Source: Aquimarina aggregata (GTDB lineage Bacteria > Bacteroidota > Bacteroidia > Flavobacteriales > Flavobacteriaceae). Taken from it: 64,000 bases of DNA. Positions 52,321-61,147 of this stretch are shown in pieces. The stretch is taken from NCBI RefSeq assembly GCF_001632745.1, contig NZ_LQRT01000010.1, positions 25,678-89,677 on the forward strand, in the 5' to 3' direction. Each line of letters starts with the position of its first letter. The stretch's first letter is position 1. The notes under the pieces were generated by a model. That model saw nothing but the letters and a program-made list of their open reading frames with translations. It had not been told where the DNA came from and ran no database searches. A program made the position numbers and the translations under genes.

Positions 52321-53670
52321 ATGCAATTTCAAGTAACAGATGAGCTTATCAAAGAGGTCAAAGATCTAATAAAAATAGAGGATGAGACTCAATTAAATAC
52401 TGTACTACATGAAATACATTTTGCCGATGTTGCCGAAATTATTAGTGAACTTAATCTATCCCAAGCGACATATCTGATTAAATTATTAGACAGCGAAAAA
52501 ACTTCTGAAGCTCTTATGGAACTTGAAGAGGATTTTCGTGAACGAATTCTTGAAAATCTTTCTGTAAAAGAAATTGCAGAAGAACTCGAGGAAATGGATA
52601 CTGATGATGCTGCGGATGTCGTTGCCGAACTTCCTGAGGAACGTGCAGAAAAGGTTATTGCCGAAATTGAAGATGAGAGGCGCGCAGAAGATATTAAAGA
52701 GTTACTTTCTTATGCCGAAGATACCGCTGGAGGACTTATGGCCAAGGAACTAGTAAAAGTAAAAGAAACCTGGACCGTAGCTGGTTGCGTTCGTGAAATG
52801 CGAAGACAAGCAGAAAAGGTAACTCGAGTTCACTCTATATATGTAGTTGATAAAGAAGGTAAATTAAAAGGAAGACTATCTCTAAAAGATCTACTAACAG
52901 CATCTGCAAAGACCCATATCAGTGAAGTTTATATTCCTAAGGTTGATTCTGTAACTGTAGATACCGAAGGAGAAGAAGTAGCTAGAGTAATGCAAAAATA
53001 TGATCTTGAGGCTATTCCTGTAGTAGACCATGATGAAGTATTAGTTGGCCGTGTTACTATAGACGATATGGTAGATTTTATTAAAGATGAAGCCGAAAAA
53101 GATTATCAATTAGCAGCGGGTATTTCTCAAGATGTAGAAGCCGATGATAGTGTTTGGGAACTCACCAGAGCAAGATTACCGTGGCTCATATTAGGCCTTT
53201 TTGGAGGGTTAGGTAGTGTATTTATTATGGAAAATTTTGAAGTTGCACTTACCAAATACAGAGAACTCTTCTTTTTTACTCCCCTAATCGCCGCAATGGC
53301 AGGTAATGTTGGCGTACAATCATCTGCTATTATCGTTCAAGGATTAGCTAATGATAATGTAAAAGGTAGCTTATTTAGCAGATTAGTTAAAGAAATTGGA
53401 CTTAGTTTAATTAGTGGTGTTACTTTAGGAATTCTTGTTATTCTCTTTGGTTTTTTTGATGGCATGGATCTTTTATTCAGTTTTACCATAGCTATTTCAA
53501 TGCTATGCGTTATTATAGTAGCTGCCTTGGTTGGGACTTTTGTTCCTATTATTCTTGATAAAAGAGGTATTGACCCTGCAATCGCTACAGGCCCTTTTAT
53601 AACCACAAGTAATGATATCTTTGGTATCTTTTTATTCTTTTATATCGCTAAACTCATTCTTGGGTTTTAA
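52321..53670 (+). CDS. mgtE: Magnesium transporter MgtE
   Basis: A 449-residue MgtE channel. The N domain (FADVAEIISELNLSQATYLI, DTDDAADVVAELPEERAEKV), two CBS domains (VHSIYVVDKEGKLKGRLSLK, AIPVVDHDEVLVGRVTIDD) and five membrane helices from ~residue 285 are all present, with the pore motif at FITTSNDIFGIFLFFYI. It brings Mg2+ into the cell with gating by cytosolic Mg2+. Confidence 0.95.
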   Translation: MQFQVTDELIKEVKDLIKIEDETQLNTVLHEIHFADVAEIISELNLSQATYLIKLLDSEKTSEALMELEEDFRERILENLSVKEIAEELEEMDTDDAADVVAELPEERAEKVIAEIEDERRAEDIKELLSYAEDTAGGLMAKELVKVKETWTVAGCVREMRRQAEKVTRVHSIYVVDKEGKLKGRLSLKDLLTASAKTHISEVYIPKVDSVTVDTEGEEVARVMQKYDLEAIPVVDHDEVLVGRVTIDDMVDFIKDEAEKDYQLAAGISQDVEADDSVWELTRARLPWLILGLFGGLGSVFIMENFEVALTKYRELFFFTPLIAAMAGNVGVQSSAIIVQGLANDNVKGSLFSRLVKEIGLSLISGVTLGILVILFGFFDGMDLLFSFTIAISMLCVIIVAALVGTFVPIILDKRGIDPAIATGPFITTSNDIFGIFLFFYIAKLILGF

Positions 53671-53699
53671 AGCGAGCTAAACCGTACTTTATAATATAG

Positions 53700-53730
53700 T
53701 TTTACAAACCTTTTTTCAAAGTTTGTAAAA
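53700..53730. repeat. Hairpin after mgtE
   Basis: TTTTACAAAC (53700-53709) and GTTTGTAAAA (53721-53730) pair over 10 bp around an 11-base loop, 30 bases past the mgtE stop. No T run follows on either strand, so its role as a terminator is uncertain. Confidence 0.5.
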
Positions 53731-53750
53731 GCTGCCATTGCCATCTCTGC

Positions 53751-53780
53751 TCTAAAAAAAGCATGAACATCGTAATTGAT
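53751..53780 (+). repeat. Direct repeat copy 1, upstream of the cytolysin-like gene
   Basis: This 30-base sequence reads TCTAAAAAAAGCATGAAC followed by ATCGTAATTGAT. A copy with two fewer A residues stands at 56127-56154. The shared part AAAAGCATGAAC-ATCGTAATTGAT is exact. It lies 41 bases upstream of a TAnnTTTG element, as its partner does at 34 bases, so it may be an activator or repressor site shared by the two downstream genes. Confidence 0.8.
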
Positions 53781-53821
53781 TGGGATTAACAATATTCATA
53801 AAACAATCGATGTAGATAGCA

Positions 53822-53829
53822 TAATTTTG
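53822..53829 (+). promoter_or_regulatory. Candidate -7 element for the cytolysin-like gene
   Basis: TAATTTTG matches the TAnnTTTG pattern, 184 bases before the ATG at 54014. A conserved direct repeat lies 41 bases upstream. No TTG sits at canonical distance, which would fit an activator-dependent promoter. The rest of the 343-base spacer 53671-54013 holds only the mgtE hairpin and this element pair. Confidence 0.45.
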
Positions 53830-54013
53830 AGAAAAACAGTAAACTATCCTTTCTCAAATGGTTCATTTTAAACAGCAATTTGTATTAGTACAACTGCAAA
53901 TATTCCTTTTAAATGCTTTTTTTTCGTCCTCAACTTATTTCTTTTTTTAAATAAATGGTGTGATCGTAAGATTGTACAATCAAATCATTTATTTAAAAAA
54001 ATTAAAAATTATT

Positions 54014-56008
54014 ATGAAAAAGCTATCAAAACTATTTAGCTCCTTAAGTATACTAGTATTTTTATTGTCCACTTTCGGTTGCAGTAGTGATGAATCATCA
54101 GATCCATCAAACCCCGATCCCAATGAAAACTCTTTAACCTACGACGAAGTATTTTCAATCGGAAATCAAATTCCCTCTTTTAATGAAGAAAGAATAGAGC
54201 GTATTCTATCGCAAGAAAAAACCACTATAGACGAAGATAACGGGGATGGAACCACCTCAAGGTTCGTTTGTAATACCGAAACCGTGGATCTAAAAGATGG
54301 TACCGGAAGGTTTAACTTATTTGAAACAAATGCAGAAGTAGTGTTCCCTGGAAATCTATTACAAGGAAAAACACTAGCAGAACCTACACCTTCTCCAATT
54401 GTTGTCGAACGTGCAGGAGGAACTATTTCTATGAATATCAATAACGGAAATCTTCAGTCTGCTGTAACGGTGGATCAAGTAAAACGAAGTACCATACAAG
54501 AAGCTATTAATCAAATAATAAATACCTCTGGAGAAGAGGCTCCAGCAAATTTCACTGTGGATATTGAACAGGTCGAGTCTGAAGAACATTTGGCAGTAGA
54601 GCTAGGAATCAATATAAGAGCTTTCCGAGCAAATGTTTCAAGCAGTTTTGAATTTAGTTCAGAAAAAGAGTTCAATCGCACTTTGGTAAAACTAGATCAA
54701 AGTATGTACACCATTAGTTTTGATTTACCTACTGATATTGGACAAATTTTTGACGAAAGTGTTACTCCTGAAGATTTAGAAGTATTTGTACAGCCCGATA
54801 ATCCAGCAACATTTGTTTCTTCCGTAACTTTTGGACGTATTTTTTATATGTTAATAGAATCAACTTCTTCTCGTCAAGAAATGAACTCAAGTATTAATGC
54901 AAGTTTTTCAGGTCTGGCTGTTCAAGGGTCTGCCGGTTTAGATATTAACTCTGTTTCATCTTTACAAGACCTAAAAATAAAAGTTATTGCATACGGAGGA
55001 CCTGCTAGTACATCTTTTGAACTAATTGGAGAAACAAATATTCAAGACATCGCTGATGCATTAGGACAAAGTTCGGACTTACGTTTTGCATTACCTATTT
55101 CTTATGTAGTGCGTAGCGTAGAGCGCCCTGATCAGATTGTAGGCGCCGATTTAACGACTCAATTTGATAGAACAACTTGCGAAGAAAAAGGTCAGTTACC
55201 ATTAATAGCCTACCGAAATTTAGTTGATATTTTTGGAGCCGATGATAGTATAGGAGCTGCTTTTAATATACAAGGAACAACAATAGGGGTTTATAATAGT
55301 GTAGGTAATAAATATGCCATCTACGATGCGGGAATTGGCCAGGTATTAGGCACATTTGATCATAATGATCCTAATGGACCATTAGGAGTGAGTGACTTAG
55401 ACAATGTTGGAGCTGGTTTAAAATTTACAGAAAAATCTAAAGGTTTTAACGACACTTCTATTATTCTTATTGATAACGGCGGAAGGGTATCGCAGACTTT
55501 TGATTTAAATGATAACTTTAATATTTCAGATCCAAATCCAATTGGCACTTACGACCCAATCAGTTCAATTGCAAATATTCTGGGGATCGACTTGCGTAGT
55601 GGGCAACCAACACGCTATGATCTTAGTTCTGAAAGTATTTCTGCTGCAGCTGGTCTACCTTTCTCAATGGCCAGTAATAACAGAATGACTTCTATCGTTT
55701 TTTCTGGAGAGTCGCCAAGGTTTGTGCAAAATTTATTTTCATCAAGTACTAGACGTAGCAATGTTGCAGCGCAGAATTTAACAGAACTAAATACCTCAAG
55801 TGATCCAGACGGTACGGTATTCAACAAAATAAATGCCGCGGCTATTTTACGTTTTCCAGGAGGAATAGAACAACTTCTTTTAATTAATGAACAAGGTGAC
55901 CTTATGATGTATTTAGATAATATGGATGGACGACCTAACGGTGTATATAGAGAAATAAGAGATGGTCGTTTTACGGCAAACTATTCTGGAATTAGAGTGC
56001 TACAATAG
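54014..56008 (+). CDS. Cholesterol-dependent-cytolysin-like (CDCL) lipoprotein
   Basis: Starting at ATG 54014 the protein has 664 residues; an upstream in-frame ATG at 53960 would only prepend a non-signal extension. A signal with lipobox TFGC (Cys23) anchors it. Residues ~100-390 follow the thiol-activated cytolysin pattern: NAEVVFPGNLLQGKTLAE, IVVERAGGTISMNI, FDLPTDIGQIFDESVTPEDL, VSSVTFGRIFYMLIESTSS (TFGR at 272-275) and KVIAYGGP. The usual C-terminal D4 domain with its Trp-rich undecapeptide is absent. Residues ~395-664 are instead a beta-rich region with repeated short units (YAIYDAGIGQVLGTFDHN, ...LLINEQGDLMMYLDNMDG). Bacteroidetes CDC-like proteins of this sort are known to pair or change receptor domains. 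A pore-forming role is inferred. Confidence 0.85.
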   Translation: MKKLSKLFSSLSILVFLLSTFGCSSDESSDPSNPDPNENSLTYDEVFSIGNQIPSFNEERIERILSQEKTTIDEDNGDGTTSRFVCNTETVDLKDGTGRFNLFETNAEVVFPGNLLQGKTLAEPTPSPIVVERAGGTISMNINNGNLQSAVTVDQVKRSTIQEAINQIINTSGEEAPANFTVDIEQVESEEHLAVELGINIRAFRANVSSSFEFSSEKEFNRTLVKLDQSMYTISFDLPTDIGQIFDESVTPEDLEVFVQPDNPATFVSSVTFGRIFYMLIESTSSRQEMNSSINASFSGLAVQGSAGLDINSVSSLQDLKIKVIAYGGPASTSFELIGETNIQDIADALGQSSDLRFALPISYVVRSVERPDQIVGADLTTQFDRTTCEEKGQLPLIAYRNLVDIFGADDSIGAAFNIQGTTIGVYNSVGNKYAIYDAGIGQVLGTFDHNDPNGPLGVSDLDNVGAGLKFTEKSKGFNDTSIILIDNGGRVSQTFDLNDNFNISDPNPIGTYDPISSIANILGIDLRSGQPTRYDLSSESISAAAGLPFSMASNNRMTSIVFSGESPRFVQNLFSSSTRRSNVAAQNLTELNTSSDPDGTVFNKINAAAILRFPGGIEQLLLINEQGDLMMYLDNMDGRPNGVYREIRDGRFTANYSGIRVLQ

Positions 56009-56038
56009 TGATCACAAAATATAATTTTATATAAAACT

Positions 56039-56075
56039 AAGGCTTCATAGAAACTTTTCTGTTGAAGCCTTTTTT
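56039..56075 (+). terminator. Intrinsic terminator after the cytolysin-like gene
   Basis: AAGGCTTCA (56039-56047) and TGAAGCCTT (56063-56071) pair over 9 bp, with inner AGAA/TTCT pairing, then a T tract follows. It lies 30 bases past the stop. Confidence 0.9.
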
Positions 56076-56126
56076 AATTTCAAAACAAATTGAACAGATA
56101 GATTGTACTTGGTTTTAAACCTTAGA

Positions 56127-56154
56127 TCTAAAAAGCATGAACATCGTAATTGAT
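56127..56154 (+). repeat. Direct repeat copy 2, upstream of the methyltransferase gene
   Basis: Reads TCTAAAAAGCATGAAC followed by ATCGTAATTGAT, matching copy 1 at 53751-53780 apart from the length of the A run. It lies 34 bases upstream of a TAnnTTTG element and 67 bases before the ATG at 56222. The two copies bracket the cytolysin-like gene and its terminator. Confidence 0.8.
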
Positions 56155-56188
56155 ACATACAACTGATTTTCTAAAAAAACGATATACA

Positions 56189-56196
56189 TAGTTTTG
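56189..56196 (+). promoter_or_regulatory. Candidate -7 element for the methyltransferase gene
   Basis: TAGTTTTG matches TAnnTTTG and lies 25 bases before the ATG, giving a short leader. No canonical TTG box precedes it; the conserved direct repeat lies upstream instead. Confidence 0.5.
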
Positions 56197-56221
56197 TGTT
56201 TCAACCCAACACAAAAACTCT

Positions 56222-56803
56222 ATGAACGACTCAAATATTACAGATTTTCCAAAGGTATATTCAGCATTAGAAGTGCTATCTAAAGAAATTAACTTTTCAA
56301 TGCCATCGGATCCCTATATCGGAACACTTTTAAAAACATTAATAACTTCTAAACCCAATGCTAATATATTAGAATTAGGAACTGGTATAGGTCTATCATT
56401 ATCGTGGATGATTACCGGAATGGATGATTCATCAAAACTGACCACATTAGATAATGATCCAAAACTCATCAAAAGCATTCAAGAATACTTTAAAAACGAA
56501 GAACGAGTAACAATAATTAACACAGATGGAGCGACATGGATCAAAAACTATACTGGTCAAAAATTCGACCTCATCTTTGCAGATACATGGCCTGGAAAGT
56601 TTTATGAATTAGAAGAAACATTGGCATTAGTAAAACCGAATGGGTTTTATGTGATTGATGATATGATAACACAATCTAATTGGCCTGTAGGACACCAACA
56701 AAAAGTAGATCAATTAATTAAAACTTTAGAAAACAGGAAAGATTTTAATCTAACCAAAATGAATTGGGCTTCTGGAATTATTATTGCCACAAAAAAAGCA
56801 TAA
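56222..56803 (+). CDS. Class I SAM-dependent O-methyltransferase-like protein
   Basis: A 193-residue Rossmann methyltransferase resembling the O-methyltransferase family. It has the glycine-rich motif I NILELGTGIGLSLSWM, the acidic loop TTLDNDPKLIKSIQ and motif IV FDLIFADTWPGKFYELEE, with YVIDDM beyond. The substrate is not evident. It lies after the cytolysin-like gene and shares its upstream repeat, so the two may be co-regulated. A thioesterase gene follows after 97 bases. Confidence 0.88.
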   Translation: MNDSNITDFPKVYSALEVLSKEINFSMPSDPYIGTLLKTLITSKPNANILELGTGIGLSLSWMITGMDDSSKLTTLDNDPKLIKSIQEYFKNEERVTIINTDGATWIKNYTGQKFDLIFADTWPGKFYELEETLALVKPNGFYVIDDMITQSNWPVGHQQKVDQLIKTLENRKDFNLTKMNWASGIIIATKKA

Positions 56804-56900
56804 CCCGCTACTTTTATAGTAACATAAACATATCTGCATCTTAATCACAGATTATCCTTTTCTATAGTTATTTTTGACATACACATAAAACCACACTCAA

Positions 56901-57296
56901 ATGCAACCCGAAATTTTTGAATATCAATTTACAGTACCAAAATCTGCCATAGATGAAATGCATCATGTTAATAATGTCGTCTATCTTCAATGGGTACAGG
57001 ATATCGCTAAAAAACATTGGGAATCTAAAACCAGTGAAAAAATTAGAGAAACCTATGTGTGGGTGGTTCTTAATCACCTTATAAAATATCATCATGCAGC
57101 TTTTGAGAATGACGTACTAACTATACAAACTTGGATAGACCATCACAGGGGAGTAAAAAGTGAACGTCATACCAAAATTATAAACAGTACCACAAATAAA
57201 CTTATCGTTTCGGCAAAAACGAGCTGGTGTCTACTGCTTAAAGAAACGTTAAGACCAGCACGTATCACAGACGAAATAAGTACCTTGTTTGGGTAA
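56901..57296 (+). CDS. Acyl-CoA thioesterase (hotdog, YbgC-like)
   Basis: A 131-residue 4HBT-type hotdog protein. The MHHVNNVVYLQWVQDIAKKH stretch contains the catalytic His-Asn pattern of the family, and the end fits acyl-CoA thioester hydrolases. It likely hydrolyses acyl-CoA of short or aromatic acids. It lies 14 bases before a small cupin gene, so they probably share an operon. Confidence 0.87.
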   Translation: MQPEIFEYQFTVPKSAIDEMHHVNNVVYLQWVQDIAKKHWESKTSEKIRETYVWVVLNHLIKYHHAAFENDVLTIQTWIDHHRGVKSERHTKIINSTTNKLIVSAKTSWCLLLKETLRPARITDEISTLFG

Positions 57297-57310
57297 AAAA
57301 GTATTGTTTT

Positions 57311-57676
57311 ATGGAAGCGATTAGTATTAAAGAAAAATTATCTCAATTTGATAAGCAATGGCATCCCCATCGCATTGCTACTGTTGATGACAACCAAATT
57401 TATCTGGCAAAATTATCTGGTGACTTTATCTGGCATAAACATGACGATGAAGACGAACTATTTCAAGTAATAAAAGGCACACTTCATATGAAATTTAGAG
57501 ATAAAACAGTTCTTGTTAATCCTGGCGAATTAATTGTAGTTCCTAAAGGGGTAGAGCATTGTCCTTCTACTGTTGATAATGAAGAAGTACATGTGCTTCT
57601 TTTTGAGAAGCAAACCACAAAACATACTGGCGAGGTCGAAAGTGAAAGAACAGTCGCTCGGTATATAGATATTTAA
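57311..57676 (+). CDS. Small cupin-domain protein
   Basis: A 121-residue single cupin. The first metal motif lies in FIWHKHDDEDELFQVIKGTL (HxH, E) and the second in VVPKGVEHCPSTVDNEEVHV. Cupins of this class often bind a metal in a mannose-6-phosphate-isomerase-like or sensor fold. It follows the thioesterase by 14 bases. Substrate unknown. Confidence 0.88.
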   Translation: MEAISIKEKLSQFDKQWHPHRIATVDDNQIYLAKLSGDFIWHKHDDEDELFQVIKGTLHMKFRDKTVLVNPGELIVVPKGVEHCPSTVDNEEVHVLLFEKQTTKHTGEVESERTVARYIDI

Positions 57677-57811
57677 AAATCCTTTTTCAAAATATCAATA
57701 TCAAATTCTTCCTGATACAGATTTCTGTAATTTAAAATAGGGATACTCTCTTATATTCGTATATTTTATATTTCGTATATTTTTATTATGTATTCTTAAT
57801 CAATTAGTTTC

Positions 57812-59920
57812 ATGGAAGAATTCTATCCAATAAGTCCAGAGCTTGACCGCAAGGATTTCACCAAAATTAATGCCAGTTACAAAAACAATGTACTTATCGT
57901 ATTACTTGGTATTGTTCTATTTTTTTTAATTTATTCTGCAGCTGTTGCTGGTTCTATGTATTTGCTTTATCTCGCCATAACCTATGATATTGGCGATATT
58001 AACAAGCTTACTATTTTTCTTAAAATAGGAACTATTGGTATGAGTGCAATGTTTGTATTATTTATGGTTAAATTCTTATTTAAGAAACAACGTCTGGATG
58101 ACAACCCACTAAACATTGAAATCAAAGAAGATGAACATCCTAAATTATTTCAATTCATCCGAAAGTTAAGCAGTGAAACAAATGCTCCTTTCCCCAAAAA
58201 AATATATGTCAATCACGAAATCAACGCAGCGGTTTTTTATAATAGTACTATTCTAAGTTTATTCGTTCCAACCAAAAAAAACCTATTAATCGGACTTGGG
58301 TTAGTTAATGGACTTAATCTTACCGAGTTTAAAGCCGTTCTGGCACACGAATTTGGTCATTTCTCACAAAGCAGTATGCGCCTGGGCAGTTATGTATATA
58401 TGACCAATCGTATTATTTATGATATGGTTAACGAGCGAGATAGTTGGGATCACACCTTAGAATCCATGAAAAATTCTGATATTAGGATTGCAATTTTTGC
58501 TTGGTTATTAATGCCTGCAGTTTGGACCACTCGTCAATTAATGATCCTAATCTATAAAGGCATAAATATTTTACAATCCTCATTGTCCAGACAAATGGAA
58601 TATCATGCCGATCTGGTAGCTGTAAGCGTTACCGGAAGTGATGCTATCGTAAATGGACTATACAAGTTAGACGCCACCTCACAAGCCTTTAATTTTGCAT
58701 CAGAACATATTTATTCTGCCATTCAAGATAAAAAATACACTACGGATTTATTATATCATCATACCAGAGCATACGAATACCTTAAAGAAACTCAACAAGA
58801 GTTTAAAGAGAAGCTATTAGAAAACTGTAATCATCAAAGGGTATTTTTAGAAGATGATGATGCAAATATTCCTAATATGTATGCCTCGCATCCTTCTGGA
58901 TATAAAAGAGAAGATAATGCCAAGAAAAAATATATTAAAGGAGTCGAAGATGCTAGATCACCATGGATATTATTTGGTGATAAAGATGCACTTTGTGAGA
59001 AGGTAACAAAGAATTTAATTACTTTAAATTTTAACTTACCTAAAGACGCAAAGTTTACCAAGGCTTCTGAAGTAGAAGAATTTATAAAATCCGAAATTGA
59101 AGAAACACAATTTGATTCAAAGTATTTAGGCAATTATGATAACCGTTTCATGACAGAATTCTCTCTAGACAGCATAGAGTCAATGCTTTCTACTTATGCT
59201 ATTGATTCATCAAATAGTATCGACAAATTGAAGGATTTATATAGCCATCAACTAACAGAAAAAATGGCAAAAGAAAAAGTTGTAGACGAAGAACTTCAAC
59301 TCCTTGCCAAAGTGCTTAACAAACAATCTAAAGAGAAGCAATTTAACTTTAGAGGAAATAAATATTCAAATAAAGAGGCCGAAAAAGTATATAAAGATCT
59401 TATCGAAGAATTAGATCAGGACAAATGGTTTGAAGATTTTGATAAAAAAGTTTTTGCTTCGACCTATGCAATAGCAACTCCAGAAAAGAAAGAAGAATTA
59501 CTACTTCGTTATCGCTTTCAATTTGAATTTCAAAAATACCACAAAGCCTTTATTGATATTCAAAATGAATTTCATCTAAAAATCAACGAAATCAATACTA
59601 TTGGTAATTTAAGTGAAAGTGAAGTTTCTAATTTTGCAAGAAAGTTTAATATGTTATATAATCAAACTACTGAAGCTTTAAAAGAAGTTGATGTGCTTAG
59701 GTTACCCCCTATGAATAATACTAAACATATTTCCTCGTTAAAGGATCATCTCTTAGATGAAGATGTAGAATTTATTTCAAGTGCTACGTTAGATGGCCCC
59801 AAATTAAATTCTTTTCTCATGCAATTAGAAAATATAATTGCTAAATCTAAACGATTGTATTTTAAAAGTCTTGGTAATATTTTAAAATTACAAGAAACTA
59901 TAAGACAAAATGCGGTATAA
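57812..59920 (+). CDS. M48 family membrane metallopeptidase
   Basis: A 702-residue protein. Two N-terminal membrane segments are at ~27-57 and ~68-88, and the zinc motif HEFGH is at 179-183 in AVLAHEFGHFSQSSM. The third ligand is probably Glu in the RQMEYHADLVAVSVT segment. The C-terminal ~350 residues are a charged, helical region (KEKVVDEELQLLAKVLNKQS) without known match. M48 enzymes such as HtpX act in membrane protein quality control. Length exceeds the family norm because of the tail. Confidence 0.9.
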   Translation: MEEFYPISPELDRKDFTKINASYKNNVLIVLLGIVLFFLIYSAAVAGSMYLLYLAITYDIGDINKLTIFLKIGTIGMSAMFVLFMVKFLFKKQRLDDNPLNIEIKEDEHPKLFQFIRKLSSETNAPFPKKIYVNHEINAAVFYNSTILSLFVPTKKNLLIGLGLVNGLNLTEFKAVLAHEFGHFSQSSMRLGSYVYMTNRIIYDMVNERDSWDHTLESMKNSDIRIAIFAWLLMPAVWTTRQLMILIYKGINILQSSLSRQMEYHADLVAVSVTGSDAIVNGLYKLDATSQAFNFASEHIYSAIQDKKYTTDLLYHHTRAYEYLKETQQEFKEKLLENCNHQRVFLEDDDANIPNMYASHPSGYKREDNAKKKYIKGVEDARSPWILFGDKDALCEKVTKNLITLNFNLPKDAKFTKASEVEEFIKSEIEETQFDSKYLGNYDNRFMTEFSLDSIESMLSTYAIDSSNSIDKLKDLYSHQLTEKMAKEKVVDEELQLLAKVLNKQSKEKQFNFRGNKYSNKEAEKVYKDLIEELDQDKWFEDFDKKVFASTYAIATPEKKEELLLRYRFQFEFQKYHKAFIDIQNEFHLKINEINTIGNLSESEVSNFARKFNMLYNQTTEALKEVDVLRLPPMNNTKHISSLKDHLLDEDVEFISSATLDGPKLNSFLMQLENIIAKSKRLYFKSLGNILKLQETIRQNAV

Positions 59921-60033
59921 TTTAATACCATTAATTTTTAAAAACCTTACTATTTGATTTAACAAATCTACAACAATAAGAATAAAAATTTAGCCTTACC
60001 TTATGTTGCTGAGTAGATTAAAATCTTCAGGAC

Positions 60034-61119
60034 ATGAAGCAAAATAGAAGAGAATTTGTTAAAAATACTGGACTTTTATTAGGTAGCAGCTTGTTTCCGT
60101 ATGGGTTGTTTGCAGCTCCTAATGCTAAAAAATTAAATGTATGCCTAGTAGGTTTAGGTAATTATAGCTCTGTTATTTTAGCCCCTGCCTTACAAATGAC
60201 GAAGCATTGTCAACTTACGGGAATCGTTACAGGTACTCCTTCGAAAATTCCTAAATGGCAAAAAAAATATAATATTCCAGATAAAAATGTTTACAATTAT
60301 GATACAATGCGTCTAATTGCAAACAATCCAGATATTGATGTTATTTATATTGTAGTACCAACAGGTTTACATGCTAAATATGCTATTGAAGCAGCCAATA
60401 CCGGAAAGCATGTTTGGTGTGAAAAACCAATGGCAAAAACAGAAGCTGAATGTAAATCTATCATAGATGCTTGCACCAAAAACAAAGTGAAACTTTCTAT
60501 AGGGTATCGTATGCAACACGAACCTAATACACAAACAGTAATAAAATGGGCAAACTCAAAACCTTACGGAAAAATCAAAAGCCTTAGAGCTGAATTGGGT
60601 TATAATGTTGGTAAACCAGCTAAAACATGGCGATTAGATAGTGATCTTGGTGGTGGTGCTATGTATGACTTGGGTGTGTATCCATTAAACGCTGCCAGAT
60701 ATACCACCGGAGAAGAGCCAATATCAGTCATAGCACAGCAAATGACAACGCGTCCCGAAATATTTACGGAAACTGATGAAACAACTCACTTTACTCTAGA
60801 ATTTCCTTCGGGGGTTATCGCACATTGCAAAACAAGTTTAGGTAAATCTATGCATGAATTATATGTAAACTGTGAAAATGGATGGTATACTTTAGCTCCG
60901 TTTTCTATGTATACAGGAGTAAAAGGAAAAGCCAGTGACGGTAAACTTCTTAATCAATATATCGAAAGTCAACAGGCTAAACAAATGGATGATGATGCTT
61001 TGGCAATTATCAATAATACACCGGTTATCGTACCAGGAGAAGATGGTATTAAGGATATTAGAATTGTAGAAGCCATTTATAAATCTGCCAAAAGTGGCAC
61101 TAAGGTTAATCTATTATAA
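60034..61119 (+). CDS. Gfo/Idh/MocA family oxidoreductase with export signal
   Basis: A 361-residue NAD(P)-dependent oxidoreductase. The start MKQNRREFVKNTGLLLGSSL has the twin-arginine (NRREF) signal common in flavobacterial secreted family members. The Rossmann motif lies in LNVCLVGLGNYSSVILAPAL, and the EKPMA signature in HVWCEKPMAKTEAECKS has the catalytic lysine. The C-terminal sheet domain is present (GGAMYDLGVYPLNAAR). It probably works on a sugar or polyol substrate. It is convergent with the GH29 gene. Confidence 0.92.
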   Translation: MKQNRREFVKNTGLLLGSSLFPYGLFAAPNAKKLNVCLVGLGNYSSVILAPALQMTKHCQLTGIVTGTPSKIPKWQKKYNIPDKNVYNYDTMRLIANNPDIDVIYIVVPTGLHAKYAIEAANTGKHVWCEKPMAKTEAECKSIIDACTKNKVKLSIGYRMQHEPNTQTVIKWANSKPYGKIKSLRAELGYNVGKPAKTWRLDSDLGGGAMYDLGVYPLNAARYTTGEEPISVIAQQMTTRPEIFTETDETTHFTLEFPSGVIAHCKTSLGKSMHELYVNCENGWYTLAPFSMYTGVKGKASDGKLLNQYIESQQAKQMDDDALAIINNTPVIVPGEDGIKDIRIVEAIYKSAKSGTKVNLL

Positions 61120-61147
61120 TATCGCCTAACCAATCTAAATATCTTGT

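Noticed and set aside
53700..53730. The hairpin after mgtE as an intrinsic terminator.
   Set aside because: No T tract follows on either strand, so it is listed only as an inverted repeat.
53751..56154. The two direct repeats as ends or target-site copies of an insertion sequence.
   Set aside because: No transposase or terminal inverted repeats lie between them, and both copies precede promoter-like elements. A regulatory role fits better, though gene insertion is not excluded.
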